NCBI RefSeq assembly: GCF_026672545.1
Contig: NZ_JAPPRJ010000001.1
Location: forward strand, 992,001-1,056,000
Length of the DNA stretch: 64,000 nucleotides
Source of the DNA: Rhizobium sp. SL86
GTDB lineage: Bacteria > Pseudomonadota > Alphaproteobacteria > Rhizobiales > Rhizobiaceae
Direction of reading: 5' to 3'
Shown: one piece after another, positions 55,376 to 64,000 of the stretch
How positions within the stretch are numbered: position 1 is the first letter of the stretch
Layout: each line of letters opens with the position of its first letter
Made by a program: the position numbers and the translations under genes
The notes under the pieces: generated by a model
The model's input: only the letters and a program-made list of their open reading frames with translations
What the model was told of the DNA's origin: nothing
The model's database searches: none

Positions 55376-55808
55376 ATCGTCCTCGATAAGGCTGGTGGAG
55401 GGCCACAGGCTTTCGGGAAACGGGCCATCGAAGAGGGTGAAGATCTCTCCGCGTCCCGCCCCTAAGGGCCAGGGTTTTTACGCCGCGCATCAAGCATAGC
55501 AGCGGGCGTTCGATCAAGTGGCTTCAGGACCAAAGGGCAGGTTTAATCTTGCGCCGTATGAATCGGACGTGCCCAGAGAGCCCCTCACCCTAAAGACGGA
55601 CCACTATCGCAGCTAAGGAAAACCCCCTCTGGCCTGCCGGCCATCTCCCCCACAAGGGGGGAGACCCCGCGCGGCTCCGTTCTGCCTCGTCACGACGTGC
55701 GATGGGGCACGACAAGCCCCTCCCCCTTGTGGGGAGGGGTTGGGGAGGGGTCTTGTTTCAAATGCAATAGCAGCCGCACACAGGGTTAGGGTGAGGGGCA
55801 GACCTCGA
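55376..55808. other. Repeat-rich intergenic gap of 433 bp
   Basis: Between trpS and the VOC gene. It holds the second mosaic element (55580-55799) and otherwise about 200 bp of unremarkable sequence upstream of trpS that must include the trpS promoter. No gene seen. Confidence 0.7.
55580..55799. repeat. RIME-like intergenic mosaic element, copy 2 (with outer inverted repeats)
   Basis: Outer perfect 14-bp inverted repeats GCCCCTCACCCTAA (55580-55593) and TTAGGGTGAGGGGC (55786-55799) enclose the same two arms as the copy at 13401-13536 (left arm from 55619, right arm to 55752). The nested palindromes could form a large cruciform or hairpin. Copy 1 lacks the outer repeats, showing the mosaic structure. 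Confidence 0.82.
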
Positions 55809-56210
55809 TCAGCCCTCAGCGTGCTCTATGAGATCCCACAGATTGCCGTAGAGATCCGCAAACACCGCAACCGTGCCGTAAGCCTCATGACGCGGGTCCT
55901 CGATAAAGCGGACGCCCTTAGCCAGGAACGCCACATGGTCGCGGGCAAAATCGTCGGTTTTCAGGAAAAAGCTGACCCGGCCGGCGGTCTGGTTGCCGAT
56001 CGCTGCCTGCTCCACCTCGCCATCGGCACGCGCAAGCAGCAGCCCTGCCCCTTCTCCTCCCTTTGGCTTTACCACCAGCCAGCGCTTGCCCTCGTCCGGA
56101 AGGGGCGTGTCGAAGACACAATCAAAACCGAGCGTTTCGCAATAGAAGTCCTTGGCGCGGTCATAATCATCCACCACCAGCGTCACGAGGAAGAGCGAAT
56201 TCTGCGACAT
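55809..56210 (-). CDS. VOC-superfamily protein (glyoxalase/bleomycin-resistance-like)
   Basis: 133 residues of the vicinal-oxygen-chelate fold: first beta-alpha-beta unit with LVVDDYDRAKDFYCETLGF, second with KTDDFARDHVAFLAKGVRF and a C-terminal AVFADLYGNLWDLIEH carrying the typical metal-side Glu. Substrate unknown; many such proteins are dioxygenase- or antibiotic-binding-like. Stands alone beside the repeat. Confidence 0.85.
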   Translation of the reverse strand: MSQNSLFLVTLVVDDYDRAKDFYCETLGFDCVFDTPLPDEGKRWLVVKPKGGEGAGLLLARADGEVEQAAIGNQTAGRVSFFLKTDDFARDHVAFLAKGVRFIEDPRHEAYGTVAVFADLYGNLWDLIEHAEG

Positions 56211-56229
56211 GGGGTTCTCCTGTCATGCA

Positions 56230-56253
56230 AAACGCCCGGCGGGGCCGGGCGTT
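56230..56253 (-). terminator. Intrinsic terminator of the peptide ABC operon
   Basis: AAACGCCCGGC-CCC-GCCGGGCGTTTT on the minus strand, 17 bp after the stop of the ATPase gene. Confidence 0.82.
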
Positions 56254-56269
56254 TGTATCGGGTTTGCGA

Positions 56270-57877
<1,608 letters not shown>

Positions 57878-57879
57878 GA

Positions 57880-59001
57880 TCAGCGGTCCTTCGGATCGAG
57901 GGCATCACGCAGGCCATCGCCGACGAAATTCAGCGAAAACAGCGTGAGCACGAAGAAGATCGACGGGAAGATCAGCAGCCAGGGGGCGTTCTGCATGTTT
58001 TTTGCCCCTTCCGAGATCAGCGTTCCCCAGCTTGCGAGCGGCGCCTGAACGCCGAGGCCGAGGAAGGAGAGGAAGCTTTCCGTCAGGATCACCTGCGGCA
58101 CGACGACGGTCACAAAAACGATGACGGGGCCGATGGTGTTCGGGATGATGTGGCGGCGGATGATCTGCCAATCAGTCAGCCCCAGTGCCTGGGCAGCACC
58201 GACGAATTCGCGGCGTTTCAAGGACAGGGTCTGGCCCCGCACGATGCGCGCCATTTCCAGCCATTGCACGGCACCGATCACGATGAAGATCAGCATGACC
58301 GAGCGGCCGAAGAAGACGACGAGCACCACGACAAGGAAAACGAAGGGCAGCGAATATAGGATTTCGACGAGACGCATCATGATGTTGTCGACACGCCCGC
58401 CGAGATAACCCGACGTCGCGCCATAGACGACGCCGATGCCAAGCGAGACGAGCGAGGCGGCGAGCCCCACCGCGATCGAGATCTGCCCGCCGAGCATGAC
58501 GCGCACCATCAGGTCACGGCCATTGCTGTCGGTGCCGAAGAAGAAATATTTCTGGTCCACCGTGCCGGTGAGCACCAGGCTTTTCTGGTCGGCAGCGGTT
58601 TCCTTGACTTGCGTATTCTTGAACTCGTTCACCCGGTCGAAATAACGCACGGCGCGCGGATCGATCGGGCTTGCCGAGGTGACGGTCGCAGTAAAGACGC
58701 CATTTTCCAGCTCGAACTTTTCGAGCGTCAGGCGGGCACGCTTGGCAGCCGTTGCCGCCACGTCCTCCAAGGTCTTCGGATCCGGCCTCGGGTCGAGGCT
58801 CGGCGGAATGGTGACGTAGGACGGGAAAACCTCGTCATAGGCATGCGGCACGAACAGCGGACCGGCAAAGGAAAAAAGGCCGATCAGAAGCAGCATGAAG
58901 CAGCCGCCCATGGCCGCCCTGTTGCGGCGGAAGCGCAGCCAGGCCAGCTGGCCGAGGCTGCGGCCTTCGATGGTCGGGGATGTTGCGGAGATATCAGTCA
59001 T
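57880..59001 (-). CDS. Peptide ABC transporter permease (OppC/DppC-like)
   Basis: 373-residue inner-membrane permease with the OppC N-terminal domain and six helices. The first helix is AMGGCFMLLLIGLFSFAGPL; a large periplasmic loop of about 100 residues follows it. EAA loop EFVGAAQALGLTDWQIIRRHIIPNTIGP faces the ATPase. The longer N-terminal loop resembles YejE. Start ATG 59001, overlapping the previous permease gene by 8 bp. Confidence 0.93.
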   Translation of the reverse strand: MTDISATSPTIEGRSLGQLAWLRFRRNRAAMGGCFMLLLIGLFSFAGPLFVPHAYDEVFPSYVTIPPSLDPRPDPKTLEDVAATAAKRARLTLEKFELENGVFTATVTSASPIDPRAVRYFDRVNEFKNTQVKETAADQKSLVLTGTVDQKYFFFGTDSNGRDLMVRVMLGGQISIAVGLAASLVSLGIGVVYGATSGYLGGRVDNIMMRLVEILYSLPFVFLVVVLVVFFGRSVMLIFIVIGAVQWLEMARIVRGQTLSLKRREFVGAAQALGLTDWQIIRRHIIPNTIGPVIVFVTVVVPQVILTESFLSFLGLGVQAPLASWGTLISEGAKNMQNAPWLLIFPSIFFVLTLFSLNFVGDGLRDALDPKDR

Positions 59002-59917
59002 GGCGGACCCTCGGGTCGAGGAGCCCGTAGGCAATGTCGACCAGCAGGTTGAAGACGATCACGAAGATCGCGACGAGAATGACGGTGCCCATCACCAGCG
59101 GATAATCGCGGTTCAGCGCGCCGAGCACGAAATAACGGCCGACACCGGGAATGGTGAAGATGCTTTCCACCACGGCGGAGCCGGTCAGAAGCGCTGCGGC
59201 GCAGGGCGCGAGGTAAGAGACGACCGGCAGCATGGCGCCGCGCAGCGCGTGGGTGATGACGACGACCCGCGACGGAAGGCCGTAAGCCTTGGCGGTGCGG
59301 ATATGGTCCGTATGCAGCGCCTCGATCATCGCGCCGCGGGTGAGACGTGCAAAGACAGCCAGCTGCGGCAAGGCCAGCGCGATCATCGGCAGGATGAGAT
59401 ATTGCAGGGAACCGTCGCCCCAGCCACCGGCCGGCAACCAGGACAGGATCACGGCGAAGACCAGCGTCAGCACCGGACCGACGACGAAATTCGGCACCGT
59501 GACACCGACGGTCGCAAAGGCCATCAGGGAAAAATCCAGCACGCTGTTCTGACGCAGCGCCGCGATGGTGCCGAGCAGGACACCGCCGATGAGAGCGATC
59601 AGGATCGCCATCGAGCCGAGTTGCATGGAGTAAGGCAGCGCCTTGCCGATCAGTTCGGCAACGGTGTTATCCTTGTAGATGAAACTCGGGCCGAAATCGC
59701 CGGTCACGGCATTGCCGACATAGTGGATGTACTGTTTCCACAGCGGCTGGTCGAGCTGGTAGGTGGCGAGGATGTTCGCCATGGTCTGGGGCGGCAAAGG
59801 GCGCTCCAGGTTGAAGGGTCCGCCTGGCGCAAAGCGCATCAGGAAGAACGAGATTGTCACGACGATGAAGACCGTGGGCACGGCGCTCATCAGTCGTCGC
59901 AGGACAAAACTGATCAT
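58994..59917 (-). CDS. Peptide ABC transporter permease (OppB/DppB-like)
   Basis: 307-residue permease, six helices. N-terminal MISFVLRRLMSAVPTVFIVV with FLMRFAPGGPF is typical OppB; EAA loop TDHIRTAKAYGLPSRVVVITHALRGAMLP. ATG 59917 is chosen at this start. 66 bp downstream of the binding-protein gene. Confidence 0.95.
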   Translation of the reverse strand: MISFVLRRLMSAVPTVFIVVTISFFLMRFAPGGPFNLERPLPPQTMANILATYQLDQPLWKQYIHYVGNAVTGDFGPSFIYKDNTVAELIGKALPYSMQLGSMAILIALIGGVLLGTIAALRQNSVLDFSLMAFATVGVTVPNFVVGPVLTLVFAVILSWLPAGGWGDGSLQYLILPMIALALPQLAVFARLTRGAMIEALHTDHIRTAKAYGLPSRVVVITHALRGAMLPVVSYLAPCAAALLTGSAVVESIFTIPGVGRYFVLGALNRDYPLVMGTVILVAIFVIVFNLLVDIAYGLLDPRVRHD

Positions 59918-59983
59918 GGGCTGAAAAGAACGGACGCGCGGCAGCCTTTTAAGGCCACCGCGCGTCATTCTCCCTTGTTCGGA

Positions 59984-61582
59984 TTATTCGGAGACGCTCA
60001 GGAACTTCGACAGATGCTCGTTGACGGCATTGTCACCCCAACCGGAGACGCGCGACGACACCAGCCAGAGATTGGCCGTGTTCATCAGTGGCGCGATCGG
60101 CTGGTCGCGGCTGATCAGCGCTTCCGCCTGCTTCATGAGGTCCATGCGCTTGGCCGGATCCTGCTCCGCGTAGGACTGCTGCATCAGCTTGTCGAACTCG
60201 GGGCTGTTGTACTTGGCGTAGTTGAAGGTCTTGTTGGTGCTGATGTTCAGCGCCAGGAAGTTCTCCGGATCGGCATAGTCGGCCGACCAGCCGGCACGGG
60301 CGACGTTGAACTTGCCGCCTTCCTGCAGGTAGGCGTAGTGCGAGGCGACGTCGAGGTTGACCAGCGACACGGTGGCGCCAAACGTGTTCTTCCACATGTC
60401 GGCAACGGCGGTCGCCACACGCTCATGGTTGGCGTTGGTGTTGTAGCGGATCTCGATCGACAGCGGCTTTGCGCCTTCGCCGTAACCGGCTTCCTTCATC
60501 AGGGCCACGGCCTTGTCTTCACGGTCGATCTGCGACAGCGAAGCCCATTCCGGAACCGAACCTTCGCCATAGCCTTCCATGCCCGGCGGCACGAGGTGGT
60601 AAGCGGGAAGCTGCGCACCCGAATAGATTTCGCTCGCGAGGAAGTCACGGTCGACGGCCATCGAAAGGGCGGTGCGCACGCGCACATCGCTGTACGGGGC
60701 TTCGCGGGTATCGAAGGTGTAGTAGTAGGTGGCCAGCGACGGGTTGACGTGGACCTGGTCGCCGTACCCTTCGCGCAGACGCTTAATCTGGTCGGCGGAG
60801 AAGTTGTAGACGAGGTCCATTTCCTTCGCCTCGAAACGGCGCACGGAGGCCGCATCGTCATCGATCGGATAGAAGATGACCTTGTCGAGCTTCACATTGG
60901 CCGCATCCCAGTACTGGTCGTTCTTGACCACCGTCAGCGTGTCGTTCGGCACGTGGGCCTGCAGCTTGAAGGCGCCGTTGGAGACCATGTTGCCCGGCTT
61001 GACGAACTGATCGCCGAACTTCTCGAAATTCGCCTTGCTGATCGGGAGCGCCGTATAGTGGGCGAGAAGCTGGAGGAAGAAGGGGGTCGGACGCTCCAGG
61101 GTGATCTGGAAGGTCTTGTCGTCCACGGCCTTCACGCCCAGCTGCTCGAGCGGCAGTTCGCCCTTGTTGACCTTCTCGGCATTCTTGATCGGGTAAAGAA
61201 TGTTGGCGTAACCGGCCGCCGTCTTCGGATCTTCGACACGGCGCATGGCGAACTCGAAATCGCCAGCCGTCACCGGGGTGCCGTCAGACCATTTGGCGTT
61301 ATCGCGGATCTTGAAGGTGTAGACGGTGCCATCATCCGAGATGGTCCAGCTTTCGGCAGCACCCGGCACGATCTTGCCTTCGCTGTCATAGATGGTCAGG
61401 CCTTCGAACAGGTCCTTGACGACGAAACCTTCGATGTCGATCGAGATATGGGCATAGTCGAGCGTCTGCGGCTCGCCGCCGTTGCCGCGATGAAGGACCG
61501 CTTCGGCAGACGCGCTGGACGCGCCGAAGACGAGTGCGCTGGCGAGCATGGTGGTCGCCAAGGTCCGCTTGAGGAAGAGCAT
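59984..61582 (-). CDS. Peptide ABC transporter substrate-binding protein (OppA/DppA-like)
   Basis: 532-residue SBP_bac_5 protein. Signal peptide MLFLKRTLATTMLASALVFG ... SASAEA; then GGEPQTLDYAHISIDIEG, VPGAAESWTISDDGTVYTF, RVRTALSMAVDRDFL and GWSADYADPENFLAL, all standard for oligopeptide binders. AAGGAG precedes ATG 61582. First gene of the operon oppA-oppB-oppC-oppDF. Peptide spectrum cannot be judged; closest in style to periplasmic oligopeptide/murein-peptide binders, an inference only. Confidence 0.93.
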   Translation of the reverse strand: MLFLKRTLATTMLASALVFGASSASAEAVLHRGNGGEPQTLDYAHISIDIEGFVVKDLFEGLTIYDSEGKIVPGAAESWTISDDGTVYTFKIRDNAKWSDGTPVTAGDFEFAMRRVEDPKTAAGYANILYPIKNAEKVNKGELPLEQLGVKAVDDKTFQITLERPTPFFLQLLAHYTALPISKANFEKFGDQFVKPGNMVSNGAFKLQAHVPNDTLTVVKNDQYWDAANVKLDKVIFYPIDDDAASVRRFEAKEMDLVYNFSADQIKRLREGYGDQVHVNPSLATYYYTFDTREAPYSDVRVRTALSMAVDRDFLASEIYSGAQLPAYHLVPPGMEGYGEGSVPEWASLSQIDREDKAVALMKEAGYGEGAKPLSIEIRYNTNANHERVATAVADMWKNTFGATVSLVNLDVASHYAYLQEGGKFNVARAGWSADYADPENFLALNISTNKTFNYAKYNSPEFDKLMQQSYAEQDPAKRMDLMKQAEALISRDQPIAPLMNTANLWLVSSRVSGWGDNAVNEHLSKFLSVSE

Positions 61583-61936
61583 CGGTTTCTCCTTTTTTCC
61601 CCGGTTTCTTATAGGTATGGCTGCGCACCAAATGCGAAACTCGATCGGAAAAACAATAGCCAAAACGCCGCAACAGGGGCTTCATACGCAGATTTGTAGT
61701 GCGGATGCCATGAAGCGCCGGGTGAAGTCCAAATTTTGGGAATACCAAAACCATCAGGAGGTGTATTGTTGTTCCGAAATAACACGCAAAAGGTGAGTAT
61801 TAACGGATCTTAGCAACAAAGATGCAATTGCCACTAATTTGAGCAAAATTACTCTTATTCAGGCCACTTTCTGAAACGAAATGCTCCGCCACCCAAGGGC
61901 GCCCATCCGGGCGGGCCTACGATAAACGGAGCATCC
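61583..61936. other. Intergenic region, 354 bp
   Basis: Divergent spacer between the peptide-binding-protein gene (minus) and the M15-type peptidase gene (plus). It contains a noticeably AT-rich stretch (about 61725-61865), the likely place for both promoters. No gene or RNA recognised. Confidence 0.5.
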
Positions 61937-62359
61937 ATGCGTAGACTGTTTTGCGTCGCGCTTGCGAGCGTGATGACTCTCTCTTCTGCGGTCGCGGCAG
62001 AAACCACCGTTGCGAAAAAACGCCGCGGCAACCTGTTCACCCATGATTACAGCGCGGCCTATACCGTCCAGCGCGTCAGCGTGAAGACGGCGTGTTTTCC
62101 GGAGAAGCTGGAAGCCATCCTGGCCCATATTGCGGTGAAGACCGGACGCAAGCCGGTCGTTACCTCCGGGCACCGCCCGCGATCGGGCACCTCGCAGCAC
62201 AGCCACTGCCTGGCGGCCGACATCCGGGTGCCGGGCGTCTCCGACCGGGCAGTCGTCGCAGCCGCCTCCACCGCGCCGGGCATCGGCGGCATCGGCCGGT
62301 ACTGCAACGGCATCATCCATGTGGACGTGGGGCCAAAACGCCGCTGGGTCTATTGCTAA
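61937..62359 (+). CDS. Secreted M15A/YcbK-like D-Ala-D-Ala peptidase domain protein
   Basis: 140 residues: signal peptide (MRRLFCVALASVMTLSSAVA), basic segment, then a peptidase_M15-type core. Zinc ligands: His and Asp of SQHSHCLAADIRVPG (H-x6-D) and His in GIIHVDVG; substrate Arg context in VTSGHRPRSG. Acts probably on peptidoglycan stem peptides in the periplasm. Shorter than the E. coli YcbK (about 180). Contains paired Cys (TACFPEK, SHCLAAD, RYCNG, VYC). Convergent with murJ, 7 bp apart. Confidence 0.82.
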   Translation: MRRLFCVALASVMTLSSAVAAETTVAKKRRGNLFTHDYSAAYTVQRVSVKTACFPEKLEAILAHIAVKTGRKPVVTSGHRPRSGTSQHSHCLAADIRVPGVSDRAVVAAASTAPGIGGIGRYCNGIIHVDVGPKRRWVYC

Positions 62360-62366
62360 AGCCTTT

Positions 62367-63935
62367 TCAGACTTTCGGCCGACGTTTCAGGTTGCGGCGG
62401 ATCATGCCGAGATTGGCACCGCCGATGAGAAAGGCCGTGGCGAAGTAGACGACCATCGCGACACCGATCAGGGCAAACAGCGCCATCACCTGATGCAGGA
62501 GACCGGTCTCCGGCGTCAGCCACGGACTGGCAAGCCCAAGCGCATAGGTCAGCGCCGCACACATCACGCCGGTCGAGACGAGCAGCAGGATGGTGCGCCT
62601 CGCGAGCGCCCATTCCCATTTCAGATGGCCGCGCCAGAGCAGCGTCGAGAAGAGGAGGACCGTGTTGATCCAGCCGGCCGCCGCCTCGGCAGTGGCAATG
62701 CCGCGTTCGGCGATCAGCGGGAAAAGCGAGATGGCGAGTGCCGAATTGACCACCACCGAGACGATGGTGAAGCGCATCGGCGTTCTGGTGTCCTCGCGGG
62801 CATAAAATCCCGGCTGCAGCGCCTTGATCATCACGAAACCGGGGAGGCCCAGACCATAGATGGCGAGGATGGAGGCAACAACGGCAGTGTTATCGGCGCT
62901 GAACGCACCACGTTCGTAAAGGACGCGAATAATGGCTTCGGAAAGAACCCACAGTCCCCCGGCGGCGGGAAGTGTCAGGAACAGCACGAATTCCAGCGAA
63001 CGGTTCTGGATGCCCTCGGCCTCCTTCATATGGCCGGCTTTCAGCGCACGGGCGAGTTCCGGCAACAGTACGACGCCGACGGCGACACCCACCACACCAA
63101 GCGGCAACTGGTAAATCCGGTCCGCATATTGAAGGGCAGCAATCGCGCCTTCCTTGCCGGATGCAATCGCCTGGCCGATGATCTGGTTGATCTGGGTAAT
63201 GCCGCCGGTGATCGCCGCCGGGACCGCGAGGATCAGCAGGCGTTTGACGTTCGGCGTCATCTTCGGCATGCGGAAGCGGATGCTGATGCCGGCACGGATG
63301 ACGCCGACATAGACGACGGCAAGCTGCAACACACCGGCCACCAGCACGCTCCAGGAGAGATACCAGGCGGTCTGCAGCGGATCGGCGCCATTCCAGAGCG
63401 CGTAGAACAGCACGCTGATCATCACGAGGTTCAGGAAGATCGGCGCGATGGCGGCAGCAAAAAAATGGTGCAGCGAATTCAACATGCCGCTCATCATGGC
63501 CGTCAGCGACATGCACATGAGATAGGGGAACATAACGATCGCCATGCGGATCGTCAGCGCCGTCTTTTCCGCATCATCGGCGAAACCCGGCGCGATGATG
63601 TAGCGCACCAGCAAAGGCATGGAGAGCTGCATGGCGATGGTGATGACCAGCAGCGCGGAAAACAGGACGCCGAACACCTCTTCGGAGAAACGCTTGGCGC
63701 CATCGACACCATTTGCCTCGATCTCCTTGGAAAACAGCGGCACGAAGGCGGCGTTGAAGGCGCCCTCGGCAAACAGGCGGCGGAAGAGGTTCGGAAACCG
63801 GAAGGCGGCGTAGAACACGTCTGCCATCGGCCCGGTGCCGAGAGCCGCCGCCATCAGCGTTTCGCGGGCAAAACCGAAGATTCGGCTGCCGAGCGTGGCG
63901 CCGCCGACGGTCGCGAACTTCTTGACGAGGCTCAT
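62367..63935 (-). CDS. murJ: Lipid II flippase MurJ
   Basis: 522-residue MOP-superfamily flippase with 14 helices that moves lipid II across the inner membrane. N-terminal MSLVKKFATVGGATLGSRIFGFARETLMAAALG and FRFPNLFRRLFAEGAFNAAFVP carry the Arg residues lining the cavity; GFYAREDTRTPMRFT is typical of TM9/10. Start ATG 63935 overlaps the stop of the upstream gene. trpS, normally its near neighbour, is separated from it here by the peptide ABC/M15 insert. Confidence 0.96.
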   Translation of the reverse strand: MSLVKKFATVGGATLGSRIFGFARETLMAAALGTGPMADVFYAAFRFPNLFRRLFAEGAFNAAFVPLFSKEIEANGVDGAKRFSEEVFGVLFSALLVITIAMQLSMPLLVRYIIAPGFADDAEKTALTIRMAIVMFPYLMCMSLTAMMSGMLNSLHHFFAAAIAPIFLNLVMISVLFYALWNGADPLQTAWYLSWSVLVAGVLQLAVVYVGVIRAGISIRFRMPKMTPNVKRLLILAVPAAITGGITQINQIIGQAIASGKEGAIAALQYADRIYQLPLGVVGVAVGVVLLPELARALKAGHMKEAEGIQNRSLEFVLFLTLPAAGGLWVLSEAIIRVLYERGAFSADNTAVVASILAIYGLGLPGFVMIKALQPGFYAREDTRTPMRFTIVSVVVNSALAISLFPLIAERGIATAEAAAGWINTVLLFSTLLWRGHLKWEWALARRTILLLVSTGVMCAALTYALGLASPWLTPETGLLHQVMALFALIGVAMVVYFATAFLIGGANLGMIRRNLKRRPKV

Positions 63936-64000
63936 GCTTCGGCCCGGCTCTTGCGCGGCGCATTGTCGGCCGCGACGGCGGCCGGATCCGGCGCGATGAT
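63932..64000 (-). CDS. glnD: C-terminal tail of the gene upstream of murJ (probably glnD)
   Basis: Last 22 codons of an incomplete minus-strand gene, reading ...IIAPDPAAVAADNAPRKSRAEA and ending at the stop overlapping the murJ start (ATGA). The tail itself has no motif; glnD (PII uridylyltransferase) lies here in related rhizobia, so the identity is inferred from position only. Confidence 0.4.
   Translation of the reverse strand: MIAPDPAAVAADNAPRKSRAEA

Noticed and set aside
58895..61699. Plus-strand open frame of 934 codons over the peptide ABC genes
   Set aside because: It is antisense to three clear genes (two permeases and the binding protein). Composition is rich in Arg, His, Asp and Gly with no domain, as expected from GC-rich codon-position shadowing.

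Overview
The window is a GC-rich alphaproteobacterial chromosome segment, most likely from the Rhizobiaceae (Rhizobium/Agrobacterium/Neorhizobium group). The pointers are protein identity and gene order: frk-pyrE-pyrC, hemN next to fnrN, rpmH-rnpA-yidC-yihA-argB, dapD-dapE, def-fmt-truA, and a long minus-strand housekeeping block murJ ... trpS-usp-nfu-tsaB-rimI-mur-olsA-miaB-phoH-ybeY-corC-lnt-praR-metK-trmB. Two mosaic intergenic repeats resemble rhizobial RIME elements. There is no prophage, insertion sequence or CRISPR array.

Layout. 1-9.98 kb: end of a dicarboxylate/amino-acid symporter, an orphan antitoxin with a gutted toxin, a sugar kinase, pyrE, a GGDEF protein, pyrC, a frameshifted Sel1-repeat gene, a proline-racemase-family gene, cysQ and hemN. 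10-15 kb: fnrN, which shares a perfect anaerobox with hemN, then a rutABCDF pyrimidine-degradation operon preceded by a canonical sigma-54 promoter and an NtrC-type palindrome. 15-17.7 kb: a curlin-csgH-curlin cluster, an AT-rich orphan membrane gene and tRNA-Arg(ACG). 17.8-21.6 kb: a sensor kinase and a chemoreceptor ending in the NWEEF pentapeptide. 21.9-28.7 kb: rpmH-rnpA-yidC, a transporter, yihA, an anti-sigma factor without its sigma factor, argB and a fatty-acid hydroxylase. 28.8-41.6 kb: a transporter, a HAD nucleotidase, an EF-hand protein, a LOG protein, dapDE with two tandem membrane paralogues, truA-fmt-(decayed toxin-antitoxin)-def, rmuC, ribokinase, hsp20 and a DUF1150 gene. 41.6-55.4 kb: the conserved minus-strand core block, with a probable structured small RNA between praR and metK. 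55.4-64 kb: a RIME-like repeat, a VOC protein, a four-gene peptide ABC importer, an M15-type peptidase, murJ and the tail of the gene upstream of it (probably glnD).

Functional themes are pyrimidine synthesis (pyrE, pyrC) beside pyrimidine breakdown for nitrogen (rut), low-oxygen haem synthesis (fnrN/hemN), lysine/peptidoglycan precursors (dapDE, murJ), and tRNA/ribosome modification (truA, trmB, miaB, tsaB, rimI, ybeY).

The most interesting items are: two independent toxin-antitoxin loci in which the toxin has been deleted and the antitoxin kept; the NtrC/sigma-54 control region of a reduced rut operon that carries a mosaic repeat inside it; a candidate sRNA with an anti-Shine-Dalgarno loop upstream of metK; and the AT-rich membrane gene beside tRNA-Arg. 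No wholly new multi-gene system is evident. All calls come from reading the sequence; no database search was run.
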